Positions 9,849-20,407 of a stretch of DNA of 64,000 nucleotides are shown piece by piece (positions within the stretch are counted from its first letter, which is position 1; each line of letters starts with the position of its first letter). The position numbers were made by a program, and so were the translations under genes. The notes beneath the pieces are model-generated. The model was not told the DNA's origin and searched no databases. It saw nothing but the letters and a program-made list of their open reading frames with translations. Source of the DNA: Neopestalotiopsis rosae (Eukaryota; Ascomycota; Sordariomycetes; Amphisphaeriales; Sporocadaceae); contig JALGAS010000004.1 of the NCBI GenBank assembly GCA_023078685.1, positions 3,410,001 through 3,474,000 of the forward strand, read 5' to 3'.

Positions 9849-11944
9849 TTAATTGGCAAAATTGTTCCAAAATGCCCAGTCAATGTCTTCGAAATTCAGG
9901 TCAAACAGACCGTCTGACTCATTGTCTAGGAAGATACTCTGCGCATTATCCGTCACTGCTGGTTCTTCAGTCCGGCCCCGGTTTTGACTACCAGCTGCAT
10001 CTGTTGATCTCGCCATGAAGTTGGTCAGACGGTCTTCTAGATCACGAACAAATTCCGGCTTGGGAGCGTCTCGATTGACTGTTCCTTTACTCTTGCAAGA
10101 TTTCCATGCTGCCACTGTCAGCTCTGCAGCATGCAGCCTCCTGCGGTCTTCCAGGAATTCGAGAAGAGACGTGTTGATCGTGTAGAGATCCGATAGCACG
10201 GTCCAGACACGTTGACATTTTGTTGCATCGGTCTCACTCGATGCTTCGATGAGTACAATCATGACTAGATCTGGTAAGCTTTCTTCGACAAGAGGCACTA
10301 TAGGTACTCACATGCAGGCCATGGGAAGCCATTCGTAGTCAACCATCTGAACGGTCGCATATGGTGCTGCGCATGAAAGGCGATGGAGTATTCAAGGCAT
10401 TGGACTGACAAAGTCAAAAGTGCGCCGCGATCCTCGGGATGAACTTGACCCCCCGTCAACAAGATTCGTTGCCGAAAGATGCAAATGAGTGCTCGGCATG
10501 TGATCTGCAAGATAGCATGGATCGGTTTGATTGGGTCGCAGTATTGGAGAAAGTTCTTGTTGAGGCCGTCTTCCAGATGATCAATAAAAGTTTCCTTCGT
10601 TCTCAGAGGTATCGACTGGTTTGTCGACCATGACAGCTCAAATCGGCCCTTGTCCGCATGGTATCGGCGCTGCTCGTACAAGACATAGTATGTAAACAGG
10701 CAGTATGCAATGCTGGTAAGGCCTACTCTTTCTTTGGGAAACACCTCACTTCCCGGGATGAAATCTTCGTCCTCGACGTTCAAGGGCAATTTTGAGTCCC
10801 ACTCGATCATGAGCGTTGACGGCGTTACCCCCAGTCTCACCGCCAGGATCAAGTCTAGATATTGCAGTTGCCACCAAAGGCGCCGGCGTTCTTCCGTCTC
10901 TGGGGGAGAAAGGCCCAGCATGGTACCGTCTCGGTGAATGCCCATCTTCTCACCGTTGCGAATGGCGAGTCCCATCAATGTCCATAGACTCTGCGTACTG
11001 ACACAGTCCAAGCCCACAAACTACAAGCAATATTAGTCTGAGAAGCCCAGCATTCACCACTTCCGAGAGACATCATACCATGTAGACTGTGAGAGCTTTG
11101 AGCGCAACTACATTCTTTATACACAACAGATTTGTCCTGGCAATCGCTTTCTCGCAGGTCGCAAGACACTCGGTGATCAGCTGGGCTCGCGAGGGACCAA
11201 ACTTTTCCTTGCACTCGGCATCCGTCAAGCTCACGACGCTGGCCAATTGAACAGAAGACACAAGTGCCTGCTCAGCTTCATCAAGGAGTACTGAGCGTCC
11301 TTCTGTCATGGACATTTCAAGACGATCAAGGTCCCAGTTGAACGTGATTCTAATGAAGGGGTGCACTCTTTGTCGGTAAGTTGTGAACACAATTTGCTGT
11401 TTGTCAATCAGACAATCCGGTACAGACAACTGGAATCCTGAGACGCTGCCGAGGATGCTTTCAAAGGCCGACGGTGCAGACCTGAGGAGCAGTGGGTGAG
11501 TCGCTGCCACTGTCCGAGTCCCACTTTCGCGATGTCCATGAACAAACCATGCGCGTCTGTAAGGTTAGTCTGTCTGCAGATTTGTGCTCCAGTACGGGTG
11601 ACTCACGACTCCAGATAATATTGTTGCCCATCCTGAATCACTATAACTGGATCCTTGCTGTTTTTGTCGACTGGTGTAGCCGCCTCTTGGCTCTGATGCG
11701 GTGAAATGGTGGAATTCACAGCAGGAGAGACTGTCGCGTTATTTGACAGACCCAGCCTACCACCACCCTCTGATAGGTTGCTGCCGAACGGCCTGGCAGC
11801 ACTCTCGGGTTTGCCTGTCTTTTCGGCAGAGGACTCGGCGTAGCTGCAGTGGTCCTTCTTCCTTCGCTTGCAATTCGAGCAAGGCTCTTCTCTGTCGCAA
11901 CGCACCTTGCGCTTGGCGCACGGCTCACATGCTTGATTGCGCAT
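9849..11944 (-). CDS. Zn(2)Cys(6) transcription factor with fungal-specific TF domain
   Basis: Four exons on the minus strand: 11607-11944, 11079-11556, 10312-11020 and 9849-10270. Introns 1 and 2 are 50 and 58 bp. Intron 3 is very short, 41 bp, or 47 bp if the next in-frame AG is used. Product about 648 aa. The N terminus is a C6 zinc cluster, CEPCAKRKVRCDREEPCSNC followed by KRRKKDHC, with six correctly spaced Cys. A Ser/Pro-rich linker leads to the middle homology region with ARTNLLCIKNVVALKALTVYM, LWTLMGLAIRNGEKMGIHRDG and EERRRLWWQLQYLD. The acidic aromatic C terminus (FLDNESDGLFDLNFEDIDWAFW) looks like an activation domain. It is divergent from the MFS exporter at 12394, with a CTCGG array between them, so self-control and control of the transporter are likely but inferred. 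Confidence 0.88.
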
Positions 11945-12393
11945 TGGAAATATTCTTCCTGGTGGGATTTGAAAGCAATTGTCGCCTGGCCGAGTTCAAC
12001 CGGGGCGATGGGCATAGGGTGAGTTATCTGGAATCTCGGGCGACACTGTCGGGCGCAAAGCTCGGTAGTGGGGCCGAGTTTTGTCTCGGGGCTGACCTCG
12101 GAGTGGACCTCGGGCAGCTCACCAGCCAATCATCTACCAGAAGTAGAGACAGGCAGCGGATCGATATTGTTGATTTTCAAGATCATGATGACATCGAAAA
12201 TAAAGAACAGGTCTCTAAATTGTTTATTTAATATCCTCTTGGCCTCTGTTTGCGATGCTTTTCTCAACATGCTCCTGGATCATCAAGACTCAACAATCGT
12301 CGCCACCCTGAAGCTATATTGCCAGTTATACCTACATTGGTGCTAAACTTGCTACTACCACCCCGCTATCCAATACGGACTTAGTCCACTCCA
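11945..12393. promoter_or_regulatory. Divergent promoter with a CTCGG/CCGAG array
   Basis: This 449-bp region separates the Zn2Cys6 gene (minus) from the MFS gene (plus). It holds CTCGG at 12035, 12061, 12085, 12097 and 12109, and CCGAG at 11990 and 12074. The last three CTCGG copies are spaced exactly 12 bp apart. The pair at 12061 and 12074 forms an inverted repeat containing CGG-N8-CCG (12063-12076). CGG half-sites are the usual core recognised by Zn2Cys6 proteins, so this is a strong candidate operator for the adjacent regulator. Binding is inferred. Confidence 0.55.
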
Positions 12394-14117
12394 ATGGACG
12401 AATCTCAGAAGATGACAGGTGAAGACAATCCTGTCGAGAAGAAGCAAGACGAGCGCCAGTACCCATCTCGGAAAGTTGTTTTGCCAGCTATGGCCGCAAT
12501 CTGGCTGGCCTTCTTCCTTGTGGCTCTAGTAAGAATTGTTGTTGTCTTCACTCTGTCCGAATCAAGTCTGACCATACCTTCTAGGATCGTACCATTATTG
12601 GTACGGCCATTCCCACTATATCGGCAGACTTCAACAGTTTTGGTGACATCGCCTGGTACGAGTCAGGGTTCCTCTTGCCTCTTTGCGTCCTTCAACTACC
12701 CTTTGGTCTTGTTTACAAGTACTACTCGACGAAATGGGTGCTCATCATACTCGTCGCCATCTTTGAGGTTGGGTCGCTGGTCTGTGCCCTAGCACCCAAC
12801 TCAAACGCACTCATTGTCGGTCGTGTCATCACGGGCATTGGAGGTGCTGGAATCTCTGCCGGTGCATTTCTCTTGATCACCTTTCTCGTGCCTCTAGAAT
12901 CTCGGCCCAAATATATTGGTGCTCTTGGTTCAGTGTTCGGCATCACGTCTGCTATTGGTCCTATCCTGGGCGGGTACTTGACGTCTGTCACCTGGCGCTG
13001 GTGCTTTTGGATCAACATCCCCGTCGGCGTTGTTTCATTGGTCTTGCTTGTACTACTCACGCCGAAAACGCCAGCAACGATCAAACCAGCGGGTACTTGG
13101 CTTGGCAAGGTCAAGCAGTTGGACCCCCTGGGGTTCATCTTGGTCGCTCCAGCTGTCATCTGCCTGCTGTTTGCTCTGGAATGGGGCGGCAGCAAGTATC
13201 CCTGGTCCAACGGACGTATCATTGCTCTCTTTGTCGTGTTTGGGGTCCTCTTGGTGTCCTTCATTGGCTCACAAGTATGGCTCAGTGAAAAGGCGACCGT
13301 CCCACCCCGGATTGCCCTCAACAGGAGCATTATCTCAGGATGTCTTGCCTATGTCGGAACCGGCTCGGCACTCGTTATATATGCATTCTACCTCCCGATC
13401 TGGTTCCAGGTCATTCAAGGCAAATCATCCCAAGATTCGGGTGTCGCTTTGCTACCATTCCTGCTGGGAATCGTCTTTGCTGTAATAGCAAGTGGTATCC
13501 TTACCAGCGTGATCGGTTATTACACTGCCTTGATGATCATTGGAAGCGCTCTTCTTATTGTTGGATCAGCACTGATTACAACATGGGTGCCTGATACCAA
13601 GATAGGCACTTGGATCGGTTACCAGGTATGTCTACATGAGTTGCTTCTTAGATACTTTGACTGACTTACAGCACAGATTATTGCCGGAGTTGGAATTGGT
13701 ATCGGCCTGCAACAGCCCAATGTTGCTGCCCAAACTGTCATGTCCCAGAACGACATGTCGATCGCCTTGTCCTTGCTCAACTTTGTCAATTTTCTGGGCT
13801 CGACAATCTTCATTACCGTGTCACAGACGCTACTCGAGACAAAGTTGGTCGAAAAGTTGGGCTCAATCATCCCCAACCTCGATGCCTCCACTTTGGCAAA
13901 TGGAGGTGCCACTTCACTGCGGAACCTGGTCTCGGCCGACATGCTGCCAGTTGTACTCGATATTTACAACGAGTCAATGAGATCCATCTGGTACTTGGCT
14001 CTTGGGCTTTCATGTTTAGGTCTTTTGGCTTCCCTCGCGATGCCGTGGAAGAGCGTGAAGGCGAAGAAAGACAAAGATGGAGAAAAGGCAGACTCTTCCG
14101 AGAAAGACACGAACTAG
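12394..14117 (+). CDS. MFS multidrug/toxin exporter (DHA2-type, 14 TM)
   Basis: Three exons (12394-12528, 12585-13625, 13677-14117) with introns of 56 and 51 bp; product about 538 aa. A short charged N terminus is followed by a first helix ending in ALDRTIIGTAIPTI, the DHA2-family motif that spans intron 1. Next come GFLLPLCVLQLPFGLVY, GRVITGIGGAGISAGA, GALGSVFGITSAIGPILGGYLT and TWRWCFWINIPVGV, the classic signature of fungal 14-helix drug:H+ antiporters such as the aflatoxin-pump group. The C terminus is cytosolic and Lys/Asp-rich. It shares its promoter with a Zn2Cys6 factor and converges on the GH43 gene, whose stop lies 98 bp away. The substrate is unknown; export of a toxic compound is the family role. 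Confidence 0.92.
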
Positions 14118-14215
14118 ATCATTAGATATTCATTTTCACCGGTTGTAGAGTCTCTGGGAAGTCACGGTTGTATTTGTACATAGATCATCTCCGCATCTTT
14201 TTATTTCCACTATGA

Positions 14216-15280
14216 TCACAAGGGATCTTCGAAGAACTTAAAGCTAAAACCAGTGTTACTCGTATCTCCAGGAACATTGGATCGGCTGTATGTGATAGCA
14301 CCCCACCACATGTAAGAGCCACTGAACCAAGCGCGATTAGCCCAGCTGTATTCAGTACCCTTTTGCACACCGTGGAAGACAAAAGGTATTTTAATGTCTA
14401 CGCCGGGGCTCTGATTGATGTCGCCGCTGGGAAGTGCAAAGGTATGATGGCCCGGACCATCTATATAAAGCGTCGGATCCCATCCCGTCATCAGTCGGTC
14501 TTGATGCGATCCGAAAAGGCACCCGTTTGACTTGTACCAGTCCCACACATAGGTCGGATCGCCACCCTTACGCAGGCGCAGGTCGGCAAGGCAATATTTG
14601 TTGCCCCAGCTCCCGTTTGCCGAGTAGACGATGTGCAGTTGTCCATTTGGGTCGACGATGGCCTCGGGGCCCTCGTTGATCGTGGGCGAATCCCCTAATT
14701 CCCACGCCTCTCGTGGCTGGGAAATGATGTATCGACTACCAGTCGGCTGCGTAGGATTATTCATGCGGCAGATGAAGAGCGACTGTTCTCCATCCGTATC
14801 GCCCACCCAACCAGACCAAACGAACCAGCGTTGTCCTTCAAAAGTGAAGGCAGTCCCGTCAACAGCCCACTTATCGTCAGGCAACGCAAGCTTCTGCTCT
14901 GACGAGTATGTAGCCAGCGGTGAGTCGGCACTGATCACATACATGCGATGGTTTGCACTCGCTCCCGCCGAGAAGTAGATGTACGTCCTCCCGCCGTCCG
15001 TCGTAATCTCTGGGGCCCAGATCTCTCCTCGGCCGGCACTGTCGGACCACACTTTTCGCGCGCTGGCCGACCCGAGACCCTCGAGTGTTGAAGCCTGGCG
15101 AACCCAAATGCTTCCATCAGCGGAGTCAGCGGAGTAATAGGAACCACCAATCTTCATGACAGTGGGATCGGCGCCGGTCCTTATCTTTTTGCCCGTGGTG
15201 GTCAAGGCAAGTAGCATCCAGAATATGGTCACCATTGCTACTCGAGCATGGGTGTAAGTGGAAACAAACGAGATCATCAT
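14216..15280 (-). CDS. Secreted glycoside hydrolase family 43
   Basis: Intronless, 354 aa. The N terminus is hydrophobic (AMVTIFWMLLALTTTG) and fits a signal peptide whether translation starts at 15280 or at Met16. The GH43 five-blade propeller catalytic residues are visible: general base Asp38 in GADPTVMKIGGSYY, the pKa-tuning Asp in KWAVDGTAFTFEGQRWFVWSG, and general acid Glu in TINEGPEAIVDPNGQ. Other family-like blocks are GEIWAPEI, TYIYFSAG and MTGWDPTLYIDGPGHHTF. GH43 enzymes release arabinose or xylose from plant hemicellulose or pectin; the exact activity cannot be read from the sequence. It lies tail-to-tail with the MFS gene. Confidence 0.88.
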   Translation of the reverse strand: MMISFVSTYTHARVAMVTIFWMLLALTTTGKKIRTGADPTVMKIGGSYYSADSADGSIWVRQASTLEGLGSASARKVWSDSAGRGEIWAPEITTDGGRTYIYFSAGASANHRMYVISADSPLATYSSEQKLALPDDKWAVDGTAFTFEGQRWFVWSGWVGDTDGEQSLFICRMNNPTQPTGSRYIISQPREAWELGDSPTINEGPEAIVDPNGQLHIVYSANGSWGNKYCLADLRLRKGGDPTYVWDWYKSNGCLFGSHQDRLMTGWDPTLYIDGPGHHTFALPSGDINQSPGVDIKIPFVFHGVQKGTEYSWANRAWFSGSYMWWGAITYSRSNVPGDTSNTGFSFKFFEDPL

Positions 15281-17127
15281 TTTGAAGAGTTGGATATCTG
15301 ATCAAGGCAACACATTGCGATAGATGTTTTTATCTCCATTGTTGTGTTCGACGTGTTGGTTCCTCCGTACTATATATATGTACCAACGGCATTTTCCGAA
15401 ACCCAATCGCATGGTTCACATGTCATTGTCCTAGCTAGATGCCGGCAGAGTTTGATCTCCGCTAGGTTAGGCTCTCAGTAAGAATCCCACGATAATAGTG
15501 TGGCTCATGATCCATCGCTTCTTTTTGTCCAACGTCATGACGATTTGGTCAAAGTCAAATGGTGGGTAAGCTGCAGCGCGAACAAAGGGCGTCGGTGACC
15601 GTCTACTGGCTACTAAAATGTGGCCGAGGGACGTGGCCACCTTCAATAAGATCATCTGGCTGGAGTTGTTGGCTTGGCAAACTGATGGGGAATAGGATCA
15701 ATCATTGTCTCCCACCCATGAGGGGATGCCTACCGCTGTGCCGCTTATGCGGCGAACGATGATCATCTTACTGTTCTGGGGCAATGACATCGCCTAAGGC
15801 CTGCGTTGGACTAATGTGCTTGCATGCTGTTGTTTCTCTTGCAGGTAGAAGAATTCCCATAGACAATGACTGCATGCAGCTTTTTGAGATATGTGATCCA
15901 TGGAATGTTCATACCCATGCCATGTCCGGAAACAGGTGTGGAATTGGAGACTTGTAGCCGCATTCGTAAAACTCTTGAGCACCCCAGCGAGTAAACTAAG
16001 CTATAATCAGCCAGACCCTGCAGAACAAGGAACTTGCATTAGCTTTTAGCTTTCATTCCCCGTATTTTGAGAGCATCAAAGGATTCAGTATTGTACATCC
16101 ATATTTGCAAGTCGTTGCATCGGGTTTTCGTTACACTCCCACACCACTCTGAAGATCCACACGATGATGCGTATATAATACGATCGCACAGATGTTGCTA
16201 TGAATGCATGATTGACAAAGCTTGCTGTTCAAACATACTAACAGCGAGATACTTTGATCCTGTTTTCTTGGCAGTTGCTACCATCTTGATCGTCTCTTGG
16301 TGAATTTGGCCCCATGATCCAAGAGGTCGAGCTGAGATAGCCATCATGTGAACTCGCAACTTCGTGTTACCTTGACTCACTTCGTGCCCGATGTGTGGCT
16401 TTGTCTGGAAATACATCAGGCCAATCAGATGCATCTATATGTGCAAGTCAGGCATGTTGCAATATCTCGAGGAAACCGCAATAATCAAGTCGCATGCGAA
16501 TATGCTCATTTGGAAGTGCACTCTTGTAATGAGTGATGAGATCTCGGCGAAGGATAACACAGCAATGGGCTCATTGAGCAGCGACTGGCGCATTGCATGC
16601 GGACATGTATATGCAGTAATTGGATATATTTAAACGTGCAACCAGTACTGGTCACAACGTTTTGGATTGTTCCCGAGGTGGTAGAACTATTGGAATATAT
16701 ACCAGAGCCAATAACAATTATGGTAGTAGGGCCGTATTTCAAAGTGTGCGGGTAGTAGAGGACTCTTTGAGTATCATGGGAGCATGGATCACAAAGAGGG
16801 AGCCGGCCGTGGCTCGCATTAGCCAACATTTGGAGGAGTACAAAGAAAATGGCGATCGCTGCATCCACTTTTTGACGGTTGGTGAACGATGTTGTGTTTA
16901 CTAGAATAGCAGCGCAGGAGCCAACACGCATAAGAGTTGAATGAAAGCAAAAGAACAGGTAACGGAGATCAGCAGTTGACGGTCTTTGATCGGGGGGAGG
17001 GGGGGAAGATATATACCCAATGGCGGTTCCTCTGCTCCATGTTCAACTCATGCTGACCCGTAACAACCAAAAACGACTCACAAACGTACAGAGTTCTACA
17101 AATTTCTTACTCCAAACACCACTTAAT
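15281..17127. other. Long intergenic region upstream of a small secreted protein gene
   Basis: About 1.8 kb without a supported gene. A 141-codon minus-strand ORF (16506-16931) has an uneven composition and no domain. A G-rich run (about 16992-17006) is followed at once by TATATA at 17010-17015, the likely core promoter of the gene at 17128. Confidence 0.55.
17010..17015 (+). promoter_or_regulatory. TATA box of the small secreted protein gene
   Basis: TATATA lies 113 bp upstream of the ATG at 17128, just after a run of Gs. Motif and spacing only. Confidence 0.45.
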
Positions 17128-17361
17128 ATGAAATTCTTTGATATCACGATGATCGCTTGCCTCACCGCTGGCGCCATCGCAGCCAATTGTCTGAACAACC
17201 TCCCGGCCTGCGCTAACGGCAAAGCATTTGGAAAGACGAACTGCCGTTGCCCTAATCAGCATGAACAGTGCGATGTTTGGCACTGTCCCGCCGCGGATTC
17301 GACTAACCAGAATACCGTTATGGTATGTGGTCAAGACCACACGGGATGTGTCTGGATCTAG
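17128..17361 (+). CDS. Small secreted cysteine-rich protein (8 Cys)
   Basis: Intronless, 77 aa. The start at 17128 gives a clean signal peptide (MKFFDITMIACLTAGAIAA); the longer in-frame start at 17020 would bury it and is rejected. The mature part is about 58 aa with eight Cys, spaced as in NC-LNNLPAC-ANG, NCRC, EQCDVWHC, MVC and HTGC, an even number consistent with four disulfides. No transmembrane segment or known domain is recognised. Size, secretion and Cys content match fungal apoplastic effectors or antimicrobial peptides, but function is not shown. Confidence 0.8.
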   Translation: MKFFDITMIACLTAGAIAANCLNNLPACANGKAFGKTNCRCPNQHEQCDVWHCPAADSTNQNTVMVCGQDHTGCVWI

Positions 17362-18688
17362 GCTACACTGAGTAGCCGTTACACTTTATCATGGTGGGTT
17401 CTCCAAGCAATCCTGCACTGCGAACATCGATTCATACTTACCATCTCTACTAGCCCATATACAAAGCTAAATTAGAGGCGCATACGTAGAGCAATCGAGA
17501 GCTAAGTCAAATCGAAATCGTGTCTCGTCAAGTGCCATAGCATTATAAACGTCCATATTCGCTCGTGGAACACCGTTGTTTCTATGCACCCGTTGTATCT
17601 CGGCCGTCTACTATTACAGAAGAGGCTTCGGGCTGGGCACCTGAGAGGACGATTTCAAGTTGGGCACGAACAGAGCCAGTTTGAGATCAAGCCATCATCA
17701 AGTTCTAAGATGTCCGGCAATGAAGCGCTGTTTCGGGTGGAAATGAAGCTCCGGATGTTGTGAATTGTTCCGAGGCTCAGGTGGGATTCTGGGTTAGATC
17801 AGTAGTCCTGCAGGGGAATAAAAGAAAGCAGGTGAGCAAATATGACGCCGAATTATACACTTTTCATTCGGGAAGATGTTCGCATCTGTCGTCTTGCAAG
17901 CGCGTTCCTAGTCGTTCCGCATCATCAATACGTGATTGGCTCGTGATGAGCGCGACGGTTCCGCAGATCATACCCTCTAGCCCGTCAACCCCAGATTTGA
18001 CAACGGAATGACTGTAACATCCCCAAGCCTTCTGTTGCCTCACATCGTCATTCTTAGCCCACGGAGATGCGCGCCCCGCAGAGGAGCAGAGCCATCATCG
18101 GCTACTGTATCATCTTGGCTGGGATAACCAAGGCACGTCCCTTTGATGGAATGCGCGTAGAAGCCTGCTGAGCGCGCATGAAATTGGCCAGAGGAAAAAA
18201 AGTCTAGCTCGGGTTGCTCTAGGCTGGATGCGGATATGCCGATCATGACTCGCCCGTCCCATATCCACAGGGCTGGCAAGTTGCGCATTGAGCGCATGGC
18301 AGACCACGGCCCGAGATGTCGGACTAGACTCTAGTGTCAACGTTGGCGCGCACACCGTCTGACGATTGCCTCACTGTTAGTCAGGAAGGCCCTACGACGC
18401 TTCGCTGGCTGTAGTGTCGCAGGCTGTGTAGACGCTGTCACGTTGTCCAGATAGAGCATATCGTAGGGAATAATCCATGGATAGATCAGATGAAAGGATA
18501 TGGGATCCAAGATGGCGGGTCATCTTATGAAACACAGGTCAACGGTTACAAGTAGATAGAATTGACATGGCCCGCAACTTTGAATGTTTCCTGTTTTCGT
18601 CTGTTTCTGCATTCCAAGAACACACACAACCTGCGCATTGCAATAGTAGAAACGAAAGAAAGGAACAAAGCTACAAAACTCCGCAGGC
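17362..18688. other. Intergenic, nothing supported
   Basis: 1.3 kb between the small secreted protein and the rhodopsin-domain gene. Several overlapping ORFs of 60-103 codons occur on both strands without domain-like features. Confidence 0.55.
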
Positions 18689-20284
18689 ATGGGGAAACTG
18701 GATGTGCCATCATGGCAACCAAATCTGTATGCTGCTGTGGCAGTAACATTGACTGCGGCAACTTTGGCTATATCATTACGCTTCGCTGCGCGAAGAATGA
18801 CGAAAGTGCCTCTATGGTGGGATGACTTCATGTGTGTGGGAGCATTTGTGAGTTAAAATAACAGAATTCTTGTTGAAAAGAGTGTATTAACCTCGTTTAT
18901 CAGATATTCGGTATCGGATGGAATGTTCTCCTACTAGTCTGTACGTGGTTCACAACGATATGTTACTGATTATGGGCAGGACTGACAGTGGGATAGGGGC
19001 TCCATACGGCTTCGGAAAACACCTCGAAAACATTGCTCTCACTCCCGAACAATCACTATTCAATTCGCTACTTTTCTGCTACCTTGCTGAGCTGTTCTAT
19101 GCCGCTTCGCTTGCCTTTTCTCAATATGCTGTTTTGGCATTCTATTGGCGCATGTTCCGCACATCGAATATCAAGGTTCCAATCATCACTTTGTTGGTGG
19201 CGATAACGATCTGGCTTATCTTGAGGGTATGTCTTAGATGGTCTTGAGCTCCTACAAGACAAAATTGCTAACATAATCCTAGACATTTCTCGCAGTGTTC
19301 CGTAAGTACTGATAGAGTTCACGAAAACTTCCCCACGAAATCTCCCCGGCCCCTGTCCCGTGTGCACAAGGTTGGTGAGATAAGCGATTGCTAATATCAC
19401 AATGGGCAAATAGATTGCGTCCCAGTGCAAGCTTTCTGGGATAAGTCGATCCCCAACGCCACTTGCAATATCGACGACTCTAAATTCTTCTTCGGGACCG
19501 TCTTGACCCATTTGGTGTTGGATCTTGCCATTCTCAGCCTGCCGATCCTCCAAGTCCGTAAGCTCAGATTGCGCACGGCGCAAAAGGTCGGCGTGTGCGC
19601 CATGTTCATGTTTGGCATCCTGTAAGTCTTTCCCCCCTGTCATGCTTTTTACTGCTGCGTATATTCATATAAGCTAGGGTTTGCGGTGCTTCCATCATTA
19701 TCCTCGTTTATTCTGTCTCGTACAACACCAAATCTGCGGAGATCTCATTCAATGTGGCACCTATCATGTGAGTATATGATCACTTCATGTGGATACGATC
19801 AATATTAACAATTAGGAGGATATGGGGCACTGTTGAGGTGAACCTAGCCATTGTTTCAGGTACTTTATTCCCATCTCCAGTTCATAGTATCTTCTAACAA
19901 CAATCTGTAGCTTGTCTTCCAATGCTCCGTCCAATCTTTTTAAAGGCGTTCAATCGCATCTTCCCAAACGTATCACACGGAACGAGCGACAAACAACTCC
20001 ACTCAAGTCGGGCGAACCAGTTAGCCAAGATATCTGCACTGAAATCGCGAACTCGACATGACGATGAGACGGAGTCCATGCAAGAGCTCGCAACGTTTGA
20101 CAATGACTCCAGCTCCGATATAGATGAAGAGCAAGGGATAGTACACGGTGCGGGAGGACAGCGCGTCAGGATCACGGGCAACGACAAATCAGCCAGAGTC
20201 AAGGAGGTAGACGTGGGACCTGCCGTGACGGGAGGTATTCTGGTGAAGAGCGAAACCCTCGTGGAGGTATCTCGGGCAAGATAA
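18689..20284 (+). CDS. SAT4-type fungal rhodopsin-domain integral membrane protein
   Basis: Eight exons: 18689-18847, 18904-18940, 18997-19226, 19283-19301, 19414-19621, 19678-19767, 19816-19859, 19911-20284. All seven introns are GT-AG and keep frame, giving 386 aa. Exons 2 (37 bp) and 4 (19 bp) are very small. Seven hydrophobic helices are seen: LYAAVAVTLTAATLAISLRF, FIFGIGWNVLLLV, LFCYLAELFYAASLAFSQY, IITLLVAITIWLILRTFLAVF, FFFGTVLTHLVLDLAILSLP, VGVCAMFMFGILVCGASIII and IMIWGTVEVNLAIVSACLP. Family hallmarks are WWDDFM after helix 1, the loop HCVPVQAFWD, and WGTVEVNLAIVSACLPMLRP. The roughly 95-residue C-terminal tail is hydrophilic and acidic (SSSDIDEEQG). The family includes Pth11-like candidate receptors; the ligand is unknown. 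No CFEM domain is present. Confidence 0.9.
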
Positions 20285-20407
20285 AGTGCCACACAGTGGC
20301 TCATCAAATACGCGAAAATGTTTTACAAGTCTAATAGAAAGCGGGCCGTGCCATAATCAGCGGCCTTGAGATTATATATCCTTTCCTGCTTTGAATGTTG
20401 GGGTTTT

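Noticed and set aside
12722..13330. 202-codon minus-strand ORF
   Set aside because: Lies wholly opposite exon 2 of the MFS exporter, whose family is certain. It is a shadow.
16506..16931. 141-codon minus-strand ORF as a secreted protein
   Set aside because: The N terminus is not a convincing signal peptide and the rest is low-similarity, Cys/Ser-rich noise.
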